Positions 1 through 7,502 of a stretch of 35,960 nucleotides of DNA are shown here, in pieces. The translations under genes were made by a program, and so were the position numbers. The DNA comes from Acidimicrobiales bacterium (lineage in GTDB: Bacteria; Actinomycetota; Acidimicrobiia; Acidimicrobiales; SZUA-35): the NCBI GenBank assembly GCA_020630065.1, contig JAHDCC010000029.1, positions 1 to 35,960 on the forward strand, given 5' to 3'. Within the stretch, counting starts at the first letter, position 1; each line of letters opens with the position of its first letter. The notes beneath the pieces are model-generated. The model saw only the letters and a list, made by a program, of their open reading frames with translations, was not told the DNA's origin and ran no database searches.

Positions 1-601
1 CACCTGGAAGACCAACGTCCGGAGCGTTCACATCAGGAACACTCACATCCGGAACAGCAACGTCCGGAACAGCAACGTCCGGAACAGCAACGTCCGGAAC
101 AGCAACGTCCGGAACAGCAACGTCAGGAACACTCACATCCGGAACACCAACGTCAGGAACACTCACATCCGGAACACCAACGTCAGGAACACTCACATCC
201 GGAACACCAACATCAGGAACACTCACATCCGGGACAGCAACGTCAGGAACACTCACATCCGGGACAGCAACGTCAGGAACACTCACATCCGGGACAGCAA
301 CGTCAGGAACCACGACAGCATCACTACCGTCAGATACATCGGAACCGGTTAACGAATTCACACCAGAAACAGGCGATGATTCAACCACCGAAACTTCAGC
401 GCCAGAATTCTCATCGGCGGCCGGTGTTTCCTCCAAAGAAGAAGAACTCCTAGGCGAAGAAACGCTCGCGCTTTCGATCTGCTCTGGGGACGGAGCGTAA
501 CCTTGTGGCCACCACCTAGCGTCGGCCGCTAAATACCAGCCCTCTGGTGGCTCGCCACCGTACTTGTTTCCATCCCACGCAACGTAGCTCGAATCAGCCA
601 C
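1..601 (-). CDS. Partial secreted/surface-type protein with VPDV(A/S/G) pentapeptide repeats
   Basis: Open at the left window edge, so the C-terminus is missing; 200 codons are visible. The GTG start at 599-601 is preceded by GGTGAGG, which overlaps the rlmB stop, and lies only 7 bases after it, so it is probably co-transcribed with rlmB. The N-terminus (about residues 1-35) is Trp/Gly/Tyr-rich with a GGEPPEGWYLAADARWWP segment, resembling the short GWY...RWW modules (DUF2510-like) common at the N-termini of actinobacterial membrane or envelope proteins. A Ser/Glu-rich linker follows (about 36-95), then a run of about 20 pentapeptides of the form VPDV followed by A, S or G. No signal peptide or membrane helix is seen in the visible part. 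Function unknown; an extended repetitive spacer or binding region is an inference. Confidence 0.75.
   Translation of the reverse strand, partial: MADSSYVAWDGNKYGGEPPEGWYLAADARWWPQGYAPSPEQIESASVSSPRSSSSLEETPAADENSGAEVSVVESSPVSGVNSLTGSDVSDGSDAVVVPDVAVPDVSVPDVAVPDVSVPDVAVPDVSVPDVGVPDVSVPDVGVPDVSVPDVGVPDVSVPDVAVPDVAVPDVAVPDVAVPDVAVPDVSVPDVNAPDVGLPG
6..305 (-). repeat. 15-bp tandem repeat array, about 20 units, coding
   Basis: Twenty consecutive 15-base units (plus-strand consensus GGAACAGCAACGTCC, with variants) tile this interval without a break in phase, and each encodes one VPDV-x pentapeptide on the minus strand. Higher-order structure is visible: five near-identical units at about 51-125, then 30-bp doublets alternating Ser and Gly or Ser and Ala codons, the last three doublets almost identical. 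This points to recent expansion by unequal recombination or slippage in 15- or 30-bp steps, all frame-preserving. Confidence 0.95.
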
Positions 602-608
602 AACAACC

Positions 609-1514
609 TCACCCGATACTTATTTCAGAGTTTCTTCTTCGGACAATCTCATAACATGCTACCGAAGCGGCGGTAGCAACATTCAAACTGGCCAACTGAC
701 CTGCCAAAGGAATCGAAGCAACAACATCAACACGCTGCTTCACCAATTTTGACATGCCAGCTCCTTCGGCACCCATTACGAGGGCGACCGACTCAACGAC
801 CTCTAACGACTGGTCAAAAATCGAAGTAGTTCCTGATCCGTCTAAGCCTATCGTAGCGACTTGGGCCTTCTTCATGTCAGAGATAGCGGTAGGAATTCCC
901 CCAACCAAGCACATAGGCAGGTATTCGATCGCGCCAGCAGCCGTTTTAGTCGCAGCAGGTGTGACATGAACCGCACGATGCCGCCCCATCACCACTCCCG
1001 TCACGCCCGCACACTCCGCTATACGCAGCATCGCACCCAGGTTCCGGGGATCCGTGATGCCATCAAGGACCAACAAGAAGGCATTGGGAACAGACAGCAA
1101 CGAATCGAGACTGTGCTCTTTGAGAGGTGCCGCTTTCGCGATCATCCCTTGGTGAGACTCAGTGGTCGCCTCAGCGTCAATCCGACGACGAGCCACGAAC
1201 TTCACAGGCACACGAAGCTCATGCGCGAGATGAAGCACATCTTCAACAATGCCGGTTTGTTCCAAGTCCTCGTTGACGGTAATTTCAGTCACACCGCGTG
1301 TCCCAGCGATCAGAAGTTCACGAACGGCCTGACGGCCTTCAACTTGTTGACCTCCAAGCCCACGATTTGATGAACGGCGCCGATTCTGACCCGCCTCATC
1401 GCCTCTGCCGGGACGTCGCGTTGAGCGTCCGGCGGATCGCCGACGGCGCGACGTCTGCGAGTTGCGCCCCGACGAACGTTTTACCTTGCCCTTATTTGAC
1501 TTTGATTGAGCCAC
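609..1514 (-). CDS. rlmB: 23S rRNA (guanosine-2'-O-)-methyltransferase, RlmB/SpoU family
   Basis: Predicted to methylate the ribose 2'-OH of a 23S rRNA guanosine (G2251 in E. coli numbering) using S-adenosylmethionine. The N-terminus (about residues 1-50) is an Arg/Lys/Ser-rich basic tail, then a substrate-binding domain begins at VEGRQAVRELL. The SPOUT domain carries all three motifs: NLGAMLRIAECAG, VMGAEGAGMS and the knot-forming IPLAGQLASLNVATAAS. I chose the GTG at 1514 (VAQSKSNKG...); the frame is open to an ATG at 1595 that would overlap the end of ispF, but those extra 27 residues look unlike the family. It lies downstream of ispD and ispF on the same strand, a common actinobacterial arrangement. 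Family confidence is high; the exact target guanosine is inferred. Confidence 0.92.
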   Translation of the reverse strand: MAQSKSNKGKVKRSSGRNSQTSRRRRSAGRSTRRPGRGDEAGQNRRRSSNRGLGGQQVEGRQAVRELLIAGTRGVTEITVNEDLEQTGIVEDVLHLAHELRVPVKFVARRRIDAEATTESHQGMIAKAAPLKEHSLDSLLSVPNAFLLVLDGITDPRNLGAMLRIAECAGVTGVVMGRHRAVHVTPAATKTAAGAIEYLPMCLVGGIPTAISDMKKAQVATIGLDGSGTTSIFDQSLEVVESVALVMGAEGAGMSKLVKQRVDVVASIPLAGQLASLNVATAASVACYEIVRRRNSEISIG

Positions 1515-1575
1515 GTAGTTCCCGACATTAGTTTTTGAGACTTGCACACTAAAAGGCGCATTTGCGCAGCTCAGT

Positions 1576-2067
1576 CTACACTTCTGAGCGAACAACCAGA
1601 GCGACCGCGAAACACTGCACGGCTTCTTGAAGGGCGGTTACCCCTTCGGTACGTTTACCTTTAATCGAAACAGGTGCTTGAACAGCTGACGACAAACGTT
1701 CAATCATTACTTCACGATGTGGCTGTAGTTTCGGCCGGTCCAAGACGACTGTGCAGTCCACGTTTAGAATCCGCCAACCTGCCTCGTGTACACGCAACGT
1801 GGCAATCCGCAACAATTCGATGCTGTCAGCGTCAGCGTTTTCTGCTGCCGTATCGGGAAACATCATGCCGATATCTCCGAGACCACATGCACCCAGGATG
1901 GCGTCAGTACAAGCATGGGCGGCTACGTCAGCGTCGCTGTGGCCGACCAGACCAGGCGCCCCGTCAAAGACCACTCCCCCTAGAGTAAACGCTCGGTCAG
2001 GGTCGTTTGACCATGGGTGGACATCGAATCCTTGCCCAACTCGGATGTCTGCTATGCCACTACCCAT
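1576..2067 (-). CDS. ispF: 2-C-methyl-D-erythritol 2,4-cyclodiphosphate synthase
   Basis: Cyclises CDP-methylerythritol 2-phosphate to methylerythritol cyclodiphosphate with loss of CMP, in the non-mevalonate isoprenoid pathway. The metal-binding DVH motif appears as GQGFDVHPW near the N-terminus, followed by GHSDADVAAHACTDAILGA and GLGDIGMMFPDT, which form the active site of the trimer. The C-terminal KGKRTEGVTALQEAVQC matches the family end. The ATG at 2067 is preferred, with GGGA and GAG upstream; a TTG at 2082 would add five residues. Length (163 residues) is normal. It directly follows ispD, 48 bases away, so both pathway steps are likely co-expressed. Confidence 0.96.
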   Translation of the reverse strand: MGSGIADIRVGQGFDVHPWSNDPDRAFTLGGVVFDGAPGLVGHSDADVAAHACTDAILGACGLGDIGMMFPDTAAENADADSIELLRIATLRVHEAGWRILNVDCTVVLDRPKLQPHREVMIERLSSAVQAPVSIKGKRTEGVTALQEAVQCFAVALVVRSEV

Positions 2068-2115
2068 TCTCGGATTTCCCAACTTCTGAACGACTCCGGC
2101 AACCAGAATAACGTC

Positions 2116-2799
2116 TCATTCTGAACTGCTCTCGCTTTGCAGATTCGACATAAAGGTCTCAGCGATTCGCATATCGTCCGGAACGGTGACCTTAATATTT
2201 CTGGGGTCGCCTTCAACCTGAACGACCTTACCTCCAGCCAGATGCACCAACGTCGAATCGTCGGTTGCGTCCAGCCCTGCACTGTGAGCCTTCAGTAAGA
2301 GTCGACGTTCGAAACCCTGCGGAGTTTGTACTGCCACAAGTGCAGATCGATCCACGGTCTCTCCTTTACGGGTCTGTAGCGTGTCGACGACGGGAACAAC
2401 CGGGATCACCCCGTCCGCTCCTTCGACGAGAGCGGCAACTACCCGTTGAAGCAGCTCGGAGCTAAGCATCGGACGGGCAGCATCGTGAATAAGTACATGA
2501 GTCGCCGATTCGTCGACACATGCGAGGCCGCAACGAACCGACTCGGAACGACTCGATCCACCGCGAACGAACCGTTCAACCCTCGACATGATCGTTTTCG
2601 ACGGCTCACGGGTCGACGCAAAATAGTCTACGGGGTCTGTTGATTCAGGTCCGACAACAATAGTTGGGCCGATATCGCATAGCAGGTCGACCGACCAGTC
2701 AATCAACCGACGACCGCTAAGGGGTTCCAGCTGTTTATCTGCGCCGAAACGGGTTCCTGAACCGGCTGCAACCACGATAGACCACACCTGAGTATCCAA
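2116..2799 (-). CDS. ispD: 2-C-methyl-D-erythritol 4-phosphate cytidylyltransferase
   Basis: Transfers CMP from CTP to 2-C-methyl-D-erythritol 4-phosphate, giving the intermediate that is phosphorylated by IspE before IspF acts. The N-terminal nucleotide-binding signature is clear (AAGSGTRFGADKQLEPLSGR), followed by HDAARPMLSSELLQRV, VQTPQGFERRLLLKAH and the C-terminal EGDPRNIKVTVPDDM. Length 227 residues is typical. The start is uncertain: TTG at 2799 has AAGGAA about 11 bases upstream, while a GTG at 2787 would give the more usual short N-terminus (MWSIVVAAGSG). First gene of the minus-strand run ispD-ispF-rlmB-repeat protein. Confidence 0.95.
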   Translation of the reverse strand: MDTQVWSIVVAAGSGTRFGADKQLEPLSGRRLIDWSVDLLCDIGPTIVVGPESTDPVDYFASTREPSKTIMSRVERFVRGGSSRSESVRCGLACVDESATHVLIHDAARPMLSSELLQRVVAALVEGADGVIPVVPVVDTLQTRKGETVDRSALVAVQTPQGFERRLLLKAHSAGLDATDDSTLVHLAGGKVVQVEGDPRNIKVTVPDDMRIAETFMSNLQSESSSE

Positions 2800-2932
2800 C
2801 GTTGGTTACGTTCCTTTCCGAATCTCGGCTACATGCTATGTCAACACACAGACTAGTGAGAACACGAACCGTACCGACCAATCACCTTCAGAGATACAAA
2901 ATCAGAGTTTATGTGATGGCCGTAAACACCCT

Positions 2933-2947
2933 ATCTATGCTATAGAT
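2933..2947. promoter_or_regulatory. Small palindrome in the ispD/Crp divergent promoter region
   Basis: ATCTAT and ATAGAT form a perfect inverted repeat with a GCT spacer, about 80 bases upstream of the Crp-family start. The region is AT-rich and includes TATGCT and TATAGAT as possible -10 elements. It could be an operator or simply promoter sequence. Nothing else stands out in 2800-3026. Confidence 0.3.
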
Positions 2948-3026
2948 TTCGGTTTTAGCAGAAAAAACTCGCGGAATTTCCCGTTGTATCGACAACCTGA
3001 ACGTGACTCCTACTACCTTAGGTACC

Positions 3027-3686
3027 ATGGTTAGTGCTGAACAGATACGGTCCGTCGAACTTTTCCGTGATCTCGATGAGGAAACTCTCAACGTAATCGC
3101 GTCCAGAAGCTCAACACGCACGCTGCAACGCGGCGACGTGTTGTTCACCGAAAACGATGAGCCTCACGAGTTATTCGTCGTTCTTTCAGGCCGAATAGCG
3201 ATGGTCAACCGTTCAATTGACGGGCGCGAATCGGTAGTTGCCTTGATGGAACCCGGTGATCTCTTCGGCGAGATGCCGTTATTCGACGAACAGCACCGAT
3301 CTACCGATGGTCGAGCCCTCGAATCTTCAGAAGTCATCATTACGCCGTACGCTCCACTCAAAGAGGTTTATCTACGTCAGCCAGCACAGCTCTGGCGGGT
3401 CGTGAAACTTCTAGCCGAACGTCTACGCGTTATGGACGGCGTCCTGGCCGACTCTGTCTTCCTCGACGTAACCGGGCGAACAGCAAAACGCCTACTCGAG
3501 ATAGCAGGCGACGAAGACGACTTCTCACTACCGGTAACCCAGGAAGAACTTGCGGGCATGGTAGGAGCTAGTCGAGAACGAGTAAACAAAGCGATCGCTT
3601 CGTTTGTCCGACTCGGATGGCTAGAGCAGCGAGATCGCCGCTACCACATTTTGAAGCGCAACGAATTAGAACTTCGCTCCCGCTAA
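3027..3686 (+). CDS. Crp/Fnr-family transcriptional regulator (GlxR/Crp-like)
   Basis: Cyclic-nucleotide-binding fold followed by a winged helix. The beta-roll runs from about residue 10 to 120, with RGDVLFTENDEPHELFVVLSG and the phosphate-binding-cassette position PGDLFGEMPLFDEQHRSTDG. In cAMP-responsive members this cassette is GExxLF...RxA; here GEMPLFDEQHRSTDGRA keeps Gly and Glu, and an Arg lies close to the expected place. The DNA-binding helix-turn-helix is VTQEELAGMVGASRERVNKAI, matching actinobacterial Crp/GlxR. ATG at 3027 aligns best with relatives; a GTG at 3003 would add eight residues. Divergent from ispD and convergent with disA. A global carbon or cAMP regulator is the family expectation, but the ligand is unproven. 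Confidence 0.88.
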   Translation: MVSAEQIRSVELFRDLDEETLNVIASRSSTRTLQRGDVLFTENDEPHELFVVLSGRIAMVNRSIDGRESVVALMEPGDLFGEMPLFDEQHRSTDGRALESSEVIITPYAPLKEVYLRQPAQLWRVVKLLAERLRVMDGVLADSVFLDVTGRTAKRLLEIAGDEDDFSLPVTQEELAGMVGASRERVNKAIASFVRLGWLEQRDRRYHILKRNELELRSR

Positions 3687-3714
3687 CCGCAACAGAGAAG
3701 ACCAGTCAGTCCGC

Positions 3715-4755
3715 TTAGCCGCTGCGTTTGACAATTGCCTTTGCTATAGCCGTACTGACGCCTTCAACTGCAATCAGTTCTTCGGTTGTAGCGTTGAGAA
3801 TAATTGACAGCATCCCGAACTGCTCGACGAGGTTCTGAACTGCGGTTGTGTTTACGCGTTTCAGTTTAGAAAGGAATCTGTAACCGCGTGGTGCCACTCG
3901 CTCCTTGAGGTCGACAGGGCTGGATGAGACAAGGTGAAGGCCTTTGGCTACCAGTTCGTCGTCAAACAACGCTTCGTCCGTCAGCCCGGCCAGCGTTTCC
4001 ATCGCCTGAGAGACTTCAAAGGTTGAGTCCTTCGGCAGGTAATCTGCGATCAAGAGGCGGCGGTCATCTTCCACGCCAGCCATCAATTCTTCGAGCTGTA
4101 GTCGCACCAGACGGCCATCGGTACCTAGCTCCACCAGGTTGCGTTCAATCTCTTTAGATATACGCACAACGACTTGAGTGGCTTGCAGAAGGCCGATGAC
4201 GTCGGTCAACCGTACCTGGTCGCCTACCTCAAGCCGAGAAAGGTTTCGTGCCCCCACGTCGAGGCGATCCCGATACCGTTCAAGCGTTTGGATCGCCTGA
4301 TTCGAGCGTTCCAAGATCAGACTTGGCGAGAGCAGATGATGCACATCGCTCTCGACGTAGATCTGAATCTCTTTTCTGGACTCTGAGACCGCAACCACAG
4401 GCACAGATAACGAACGGGCAACCCGTTCTGCGGTACGGTGCCGGGTTCCCGTTTCCGAGGTCGGGATGTTGGGGTTTGGCACTAAATGCACGTTGGCCCG
4501 GGCGATACGTTGCAGACCGGCCCCAAGGATGATCGCGCCGTCCATCTTGGCGAGTTCGGAGAGTCGTTGAGGGGTGAACGCTGCGTCAAGCAAAAAACCG
4601 CCCGAGCAAATGTTTAACACCTCTTGACTATCACCCAAAATAATTAGTGCGCCACGACCTGATTGGAGGATTCGATCCAGGCCATCGCGAAGAGGAGAAC
4701 CCGGAGCGACCGCTTCCATCGCTCGTAACATTGACCCCACGTGCCGACCTTCCAT
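3715..4755 (-). CDS. disA: Diadenylate cyclase DisA (c-di-AMP synthase, DNA-integrity scanning)
   Basis: Makes cyclic di-AMP from two ATP and, in studied bacteria, pauses on branched DNA. The N-terminal DAC domain has the catalytic motifs KMDGAIIL (DGA) and GTRHRTAERVA (RHR), followed by AVSESRKEIQIYV. A helical spine spans the middle (about 150-290), and the C-terminal helix-hairpin-helix DNA-binding region ends the protein (LSIILNATTEELIAVEGVSTAIAKAIVKRSG). Length 346 is near the usual 350-360. The ATG at 4755 has TACCAT exactly 6 bases upstream and no ribosome binding site, pointing to a leaderless transcript starting in the 39-bp gap after the upstream gene. The frequent partner radA is not adjacent. 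Confidence 0.96.
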   Translation of the reverse strand: MEGRHVGSMLRAMEAVAPGSPLRDGLDRILQSGRGALIILGDSQEVLNICSGGFLLDAAFTPQRLSELAKMDGAIILGAGLQRIARANVHLVPNPNIPTSETGTRHRTAERVARSLSVPVVAVSESRKEIQIYVESDVHHLLSPSLILERSNQAIQTLERYRDRLDVGARNLSRLEVGDQVRLTDVIGLLQATQVVVRISKEIERNLVELGTDGRLVRLQLEELMAGVEDDRRLLIADYLPKDSTFEVSQAMETLAGLTDEALFDDELVAKGLHLVSSSPVDLKERVAPRGYRFLSKLKRVNTTAVQNLVEQFGMLSIILNATTEELIAVEGVSTAIAKAIVKRSG

Positions 4756-4767
4756 ATAGCCATGGTA
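4756..4767 (-). promoter_or_regulatory. Candidate leaderless -10 element of disA
   Basis: On the minus strand TACCAT (4767-4762) fits TAnnnT and is separated by six bases from the disA ATG, putting the expected transcription start on or next to the start codon. No purine-rich ribosome binding site is present. It would let disA be expressed independently of the upstream LppM/HAD gene. Confidence 0.5.
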
Positions 4768-4794
4768 GACGGCTTAGCCAATTGGCGACAGATT

Positions 4795-6429
4795 TCAGGC
4801 AGAATCCCCATCATCGGGGCTGTCGACAGGTTTCCCCTTGGAGGTAAGTGCCGTCAGTCGGGTGGCTTCCGCCTCGAAACTTCGTATTACCGAATGTCCT
4901 CGAGCCTCTTCGGCAGTTCCCTCTGGGTTGTACCATGATGTCAGATAGCCCTCTTTTCTGACGACGTCCAGTATCTCAAGGTCGTCGTCAATGATTCGGA
5001 TATCTGACGGAGGTAGCTCACATAGTCGTCTTACGACTTCGAGTAACGGCATGTCGGGTTTACGTACACCAACGGACCCGCTAACAATCCAAGGGTCGAT
5101 TAGCGTTTCGAGGCTGTGGATCTTTCGTAGCCCTTCTGCCCAGGTGGTCGCCCCGTTTACGACGCAGCCCACTTTCACATCAAGTCCGCGTAGTGCCCTC
5201 ATGTACCGGATGACGCCAGGTGACAGTTGGTGATTAGCCACGTATTCGGCGTCGAGGCTTACGGCGTCTCCTTCGAGTCCGACGTCTTTCCAGAACTGGG
5301 TGGTTGTCAGTCGGCCGAGGCTCATAGCTCTGGCCTTTGACCAGATTTCGGCATTGGTCTGGATAGATCCTCGTTCTCGCACAAACGGGATTAAGAGTTT
5401 GTTGATGTCGTCGCCTTCTTTGTACAGCACACCCATCCCATCTAGGACTACCGCTTTAGTGGTGTGTGTTCGGTCCGGTTCTGTGCCGGCCTGTTCATCG
5501 GTTTCAGAGGCCGTAGACGCCGATGCGTCTGGTTGGCTAGATGTGCCGGTTCGAGCCGAAACCGATTTGGGTTTCGGTTTGCGTTTACTCCCGTCATTAC
5601 CGAACTGTCTAAACAATTGAGAGACGATGAGAAGGACAGCTAACGCAGCGGCCACCACTGCCAATCCTCTGAGAACAAGGGCCGACACTTTGCGTGTCTC
5701 CGATGTGGCCTGGACTTGGGATGTTTTGTCTGATGCCAGGTCGACGGCCCACCGGACGATCGCTTTGTCGTCTTCGATTGAGGTTAAGCCGTTGGTGTCA
5801 CCTTCGGTGATGTCACCTGGCAGAAGGACAGAAAATTCGATTCCAACTTTTTCAGGGCTAACTGCGTAATCTTCAGCTGCTTGTTCGACCGTGATTTCTA
5901 GTAGGTCCTCTAAGGCTCTGTCGGAGAAGCGTTCGAATCCGTCGGTGGTGTTGATTTGTCCGGTGACGTTGTATTCGACTCGGGCGAAGCTTCGGTTGCG
6001 TTCGAGTTCGAAGTTTTGGAAGATTCCGTCTTCTCCGCTGATTTCTTGCATGATGTCAGCAAATTGGGTGGCTGTTCCGAAATCTTTCTCAGCTACGATT
6101 CTTGCGCCACCGCCTTCAACTTCTTCGGTCGCTCCGATACGCCATCCGGCCTGGGCCATGTCGCTGAGCGCTAGACCTGAACGTTCAAGGTCGACCACTG
6201 CTTCAGCGGCTTCTTGGTCGAGTAAAAGTTCGACGGCGACTGTTCCGGAGCCGTCGTCTTGGACATCAACTTGGATTGCTATGTCGGCCCTACAACTCGA
6301 TACAACAAACGCCACCACTACCAGCAACACGAGTTGCCAATGTTTTTGAAGACTTCCAAAGCGTCGACCTTGGTGGCGTCGCTTTGATCGACCGGCGTCC
6401 CGGATGTCCGCTGAGGTGTTGCTAGCCAC
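4795..6429 (-). CDS. LppM-like lipoprotein domain, membrane helix and cytosolic HAD-like domain (fusion)
   Basis: Four parts are visible, numbered from the GTG at 6429. (1) A basic N-terminus and a hydrophobic signal ending in VVSSC (Cys 46), a plausible lipobox. (2) About 47-240, an extracytoplasmic domain starting IAIQVDVQDDGSGTVAVELLLD, resembling the LppM domain of actinobacterial envelope proteins. (3) A second membrane helix at about 250-272, then a Lys/Pro/Ser/Thr-rich linker. (4) About 325-520, a HAD-like domain: motif I VVLDGMGVLY (Asp 330), motif II position VVNGATTW, motif III lysine GVRKPDMP, motif IV IIDDDLEI. In motif I the second Asp of DxD is Met, so ordinary phosphatase chemistry is doubtful. 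Topology would put the LppM part outside and the HAD part inside. The frame is open to an ATG at 6522, but that would extend the signal n-region unusually. Confidence 0.8.
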   Translation of the reverse strand: MASNTSADIRDAGRSKRRHQGRRFGSLQKHWQLVLLVVVAFVVSSCRADIAIQVDVQDDGSGTVAVELLLDQEAAEAVVDLERSGLALSDMAQAGWRIGATEEVEGGGARIVAEKDFGTATQFADIMQEISGEDGIFQNFELERNRSFARVEYNVTGQINTTDGFERFSDRALEDLLEITVEQAAEDYAVSPEKVGIEFSVLLPGDITEGDTNGLTSIEDDKAIVRWAVDLASDKTSQVQATSETRKVSALVLRGLAVVAAALAVLLIVSQLFRQFGNDGSKRKPKPKSVSARTGTSSQPDASASTASETDEQAGTEPDRTHTTKAVVLDGMGVLYKEGDDINKLLIPFVRERGSIQTNAEIWSKARAMSLGRLTTTQFWKDVGLEGDAVSLDAEYVANHQLSPGVIRYMRALRGLDVKVGCVVNGATTWAEGLRKIHSLETLIDPWIVSGSVGVRKPDMPLLEVVRRLCELPPSDIRIIDDDLEILDVVRKEGYLTSWYNPEGTAEEARGHSVIRSFEAEATRLTALTSKGKPVDSPDDGDSA

Positions 6430-6591
6430 GTCACCGATCTTAGTAGTTCGTTGCAAGGTCGACACTTCACAGCGGGAATGTGCAATGTCAGTTCGAGCGG
6501 CCGACGCCACCAAGATCAACATTCACGCCTGACAACATTGGGCGTTTTGTTCGAACTTTGTTGTTTCTGGCCTGGAGGTTACCATTCAGGT

Positions 6592-7014
6592 ATGCGAACT
6601 TTCACAACTATCTTGGCTCTATTAGGCGCGTTGATCATGTTAGCCAGCGGATTGGTGAAGGTTCTTAGTTCTAGCTTTCGCCAAGATCAGAGCGAGTTAT
6701 ACGAATTAGCCGGCTCGGCGGTGCCCAGTTGGTTCTTTCTCGCAGTAGGTGTTTTTGAGGTCTTGGTAGCCGTTGCGCTCGTAGTGCCACGGACACGGGT
6801 GTTAGGCGGACTGGCCTTTGTGATTACGATGGCGGGGGCCTTGGCATTCAACCTTGTGTTGGCGAGCGAGGGCGCCGACCCTGACCCCGCAGACTTTGCT
6901 CCGGTGAACGTGGTTTTGGGGGCGCTTGGACTGCTGATCACCCTTTTGTGGATGTGGGTACGTCGCTCCGACAAGAAACGCGCCAGCTCGCAACCAGCGC
7001 CATCCACCGCCTAA
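6592..7014 (+). CDS. DoxX-like four-helix membrane protein
   Basis: A 140-residue integral membrane protein with four hydrophobic segments: ILALLGALIMLASGLVKV, WFFLAVGVFEVLVAVALVV, LGGLAFVITMAGALAFNLVL and VNVVLGALGLLITLLWMWV. It ends in a short basic cytosolic tail. The pattern, including the early Gly-Leu-Val-Lys and the helix-2 FEVLVAVALVVPRTR, matches the DoxX-like group (DoxD/DoxX superfamily), whose cellular role is generally unclear. The frame is open from 6451, but ATG 6592 begins just before the first helix and has GGAGGT 12 bases upstream. Divergent from the LppM/HAD gene. Confidence 0.8.
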   Translation: MRTFTTILALLGALIMLASGLVKVLSSSFRQDQSELYELAGSAVPSWFFLAVGVFEVLVAVALVVPRTRVLGGLAFVITMAGALAFNLVLASEGADPDPADFAPVNVVLGALGLLITLLWMWVRRSDKKRASSQPAPSTA

Positions 7015-7117
7015 CAGAAGGTGAGTTGGTCAACTAGACCCGGTCATCTTCTTGGGCATGCGGAGTAGTTCGTAGGTAGGGTCTTCTCGCGTTGCAGAAA
7101 GATAAACCCATTGTTGC

Positions 7118-7151
7118 AAGTAGATAGACTGACTAGTTAGTCTATCTACTT
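7118..7151. promoter_or_regulatory. 34-bp palindromic operator abutting the PadR start codon
   Basis: Perfect 13-bp arms (AAGTAGATAGACT at 7118-7130 and its exact complement at 7139-7151) flank an 8-bp spacer whose centre ACTAGT is itself palindromic, leaving one mismatched pair in 34 bases. It ends at the base before the PadR ATG. TAGTCT (7138-7143), inside the right arm, could serve as the -10 of a leaderless transcript. The location fits PadR autorepression of the whole operon. Confidence 0.85.
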
Positions 7152-7502
7152 ATGTCTATATCGTTAACCCAAGAGCCTCCTAAGAACTGGCTACGCGGCG
7201 TCCTCGAACCATGCCTACTCGCCTTACTAAACGACAACGAACGCTATGGGTATGAACTGAGCGCTCTACTAGCAGAAGCAGGGCTGGGAACCGTCCCTGG
7301 CGGATCTCTGTACCCTGCTTTGCTTCGCCTCGAAAAAAGCGGGCTAATCACCTCAGAATGGAAAGCTGGCGATGGCGGACCTGGACGGAAGTACTACCGA
7401 CTCACCGATCAGGGCAACACTCGGCTGGCCGATAACGCCGACCAATGGTTGCGATTCTCGGCGTCGGTCCAAGAGGTGCTTGAACAGGGCAGGACATCAT
7501 GA
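7152..7502 (+). CDS. PadR-family transcriptional repressor
   Basis: A 116-residue winged-helix protein of the PadR type: LRGVLEPCLLALLNDNERYGYELSALLAEAGLG is the recognition-helix region, GSLYPALLRLEKSGLI the conserved PadR core, and GPGRKYYRLTDQGNTRLA the wing. The C-terminal dimerisation helix is short, as in the small PadR-s2 subgroup. ATG 7152 has no ribosome binding site and follows a large palindrome directly, so translation is probably leaderless and the protein probably represses its own operon. Its stop overlaps the next start by 4 bases (ATGA), so it is translationally coupled to the ABC ATPase. The inducing ligand is unknown. Confidence 0.92.
   Translation: MSISLTQEPPKNWLRGVLEPCLLALLNDNERYGYELSALLAEAGLGTVPGGSLYPALLRLEKSGLITSEWKAGDGGPGRKYYRLTDQGNTRLADNADQWLRFSASVQEVLEQGRTS

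Noticed and set aside
6-305. CRISPR-like regular repeat
   Set aside because: Units are 15 bp and contiguous, with no unique spacers, and they encode an open frame joined to a gene start.
2911-2927. Crp/GlxR autoregulation site upstream of the Crp-family gene (TGTGA half-site)
   Set aside because: The left half TGTGA is present but the right half is TAAAC rather than TCACA, so the match is too weak to list.
7024-7035. AGTTG-GT-CAACT hairpin after the DoxX-like gene as terminator
   Set aside because: Stem of five bases with a two-base loop and no U-run is too weak to call.
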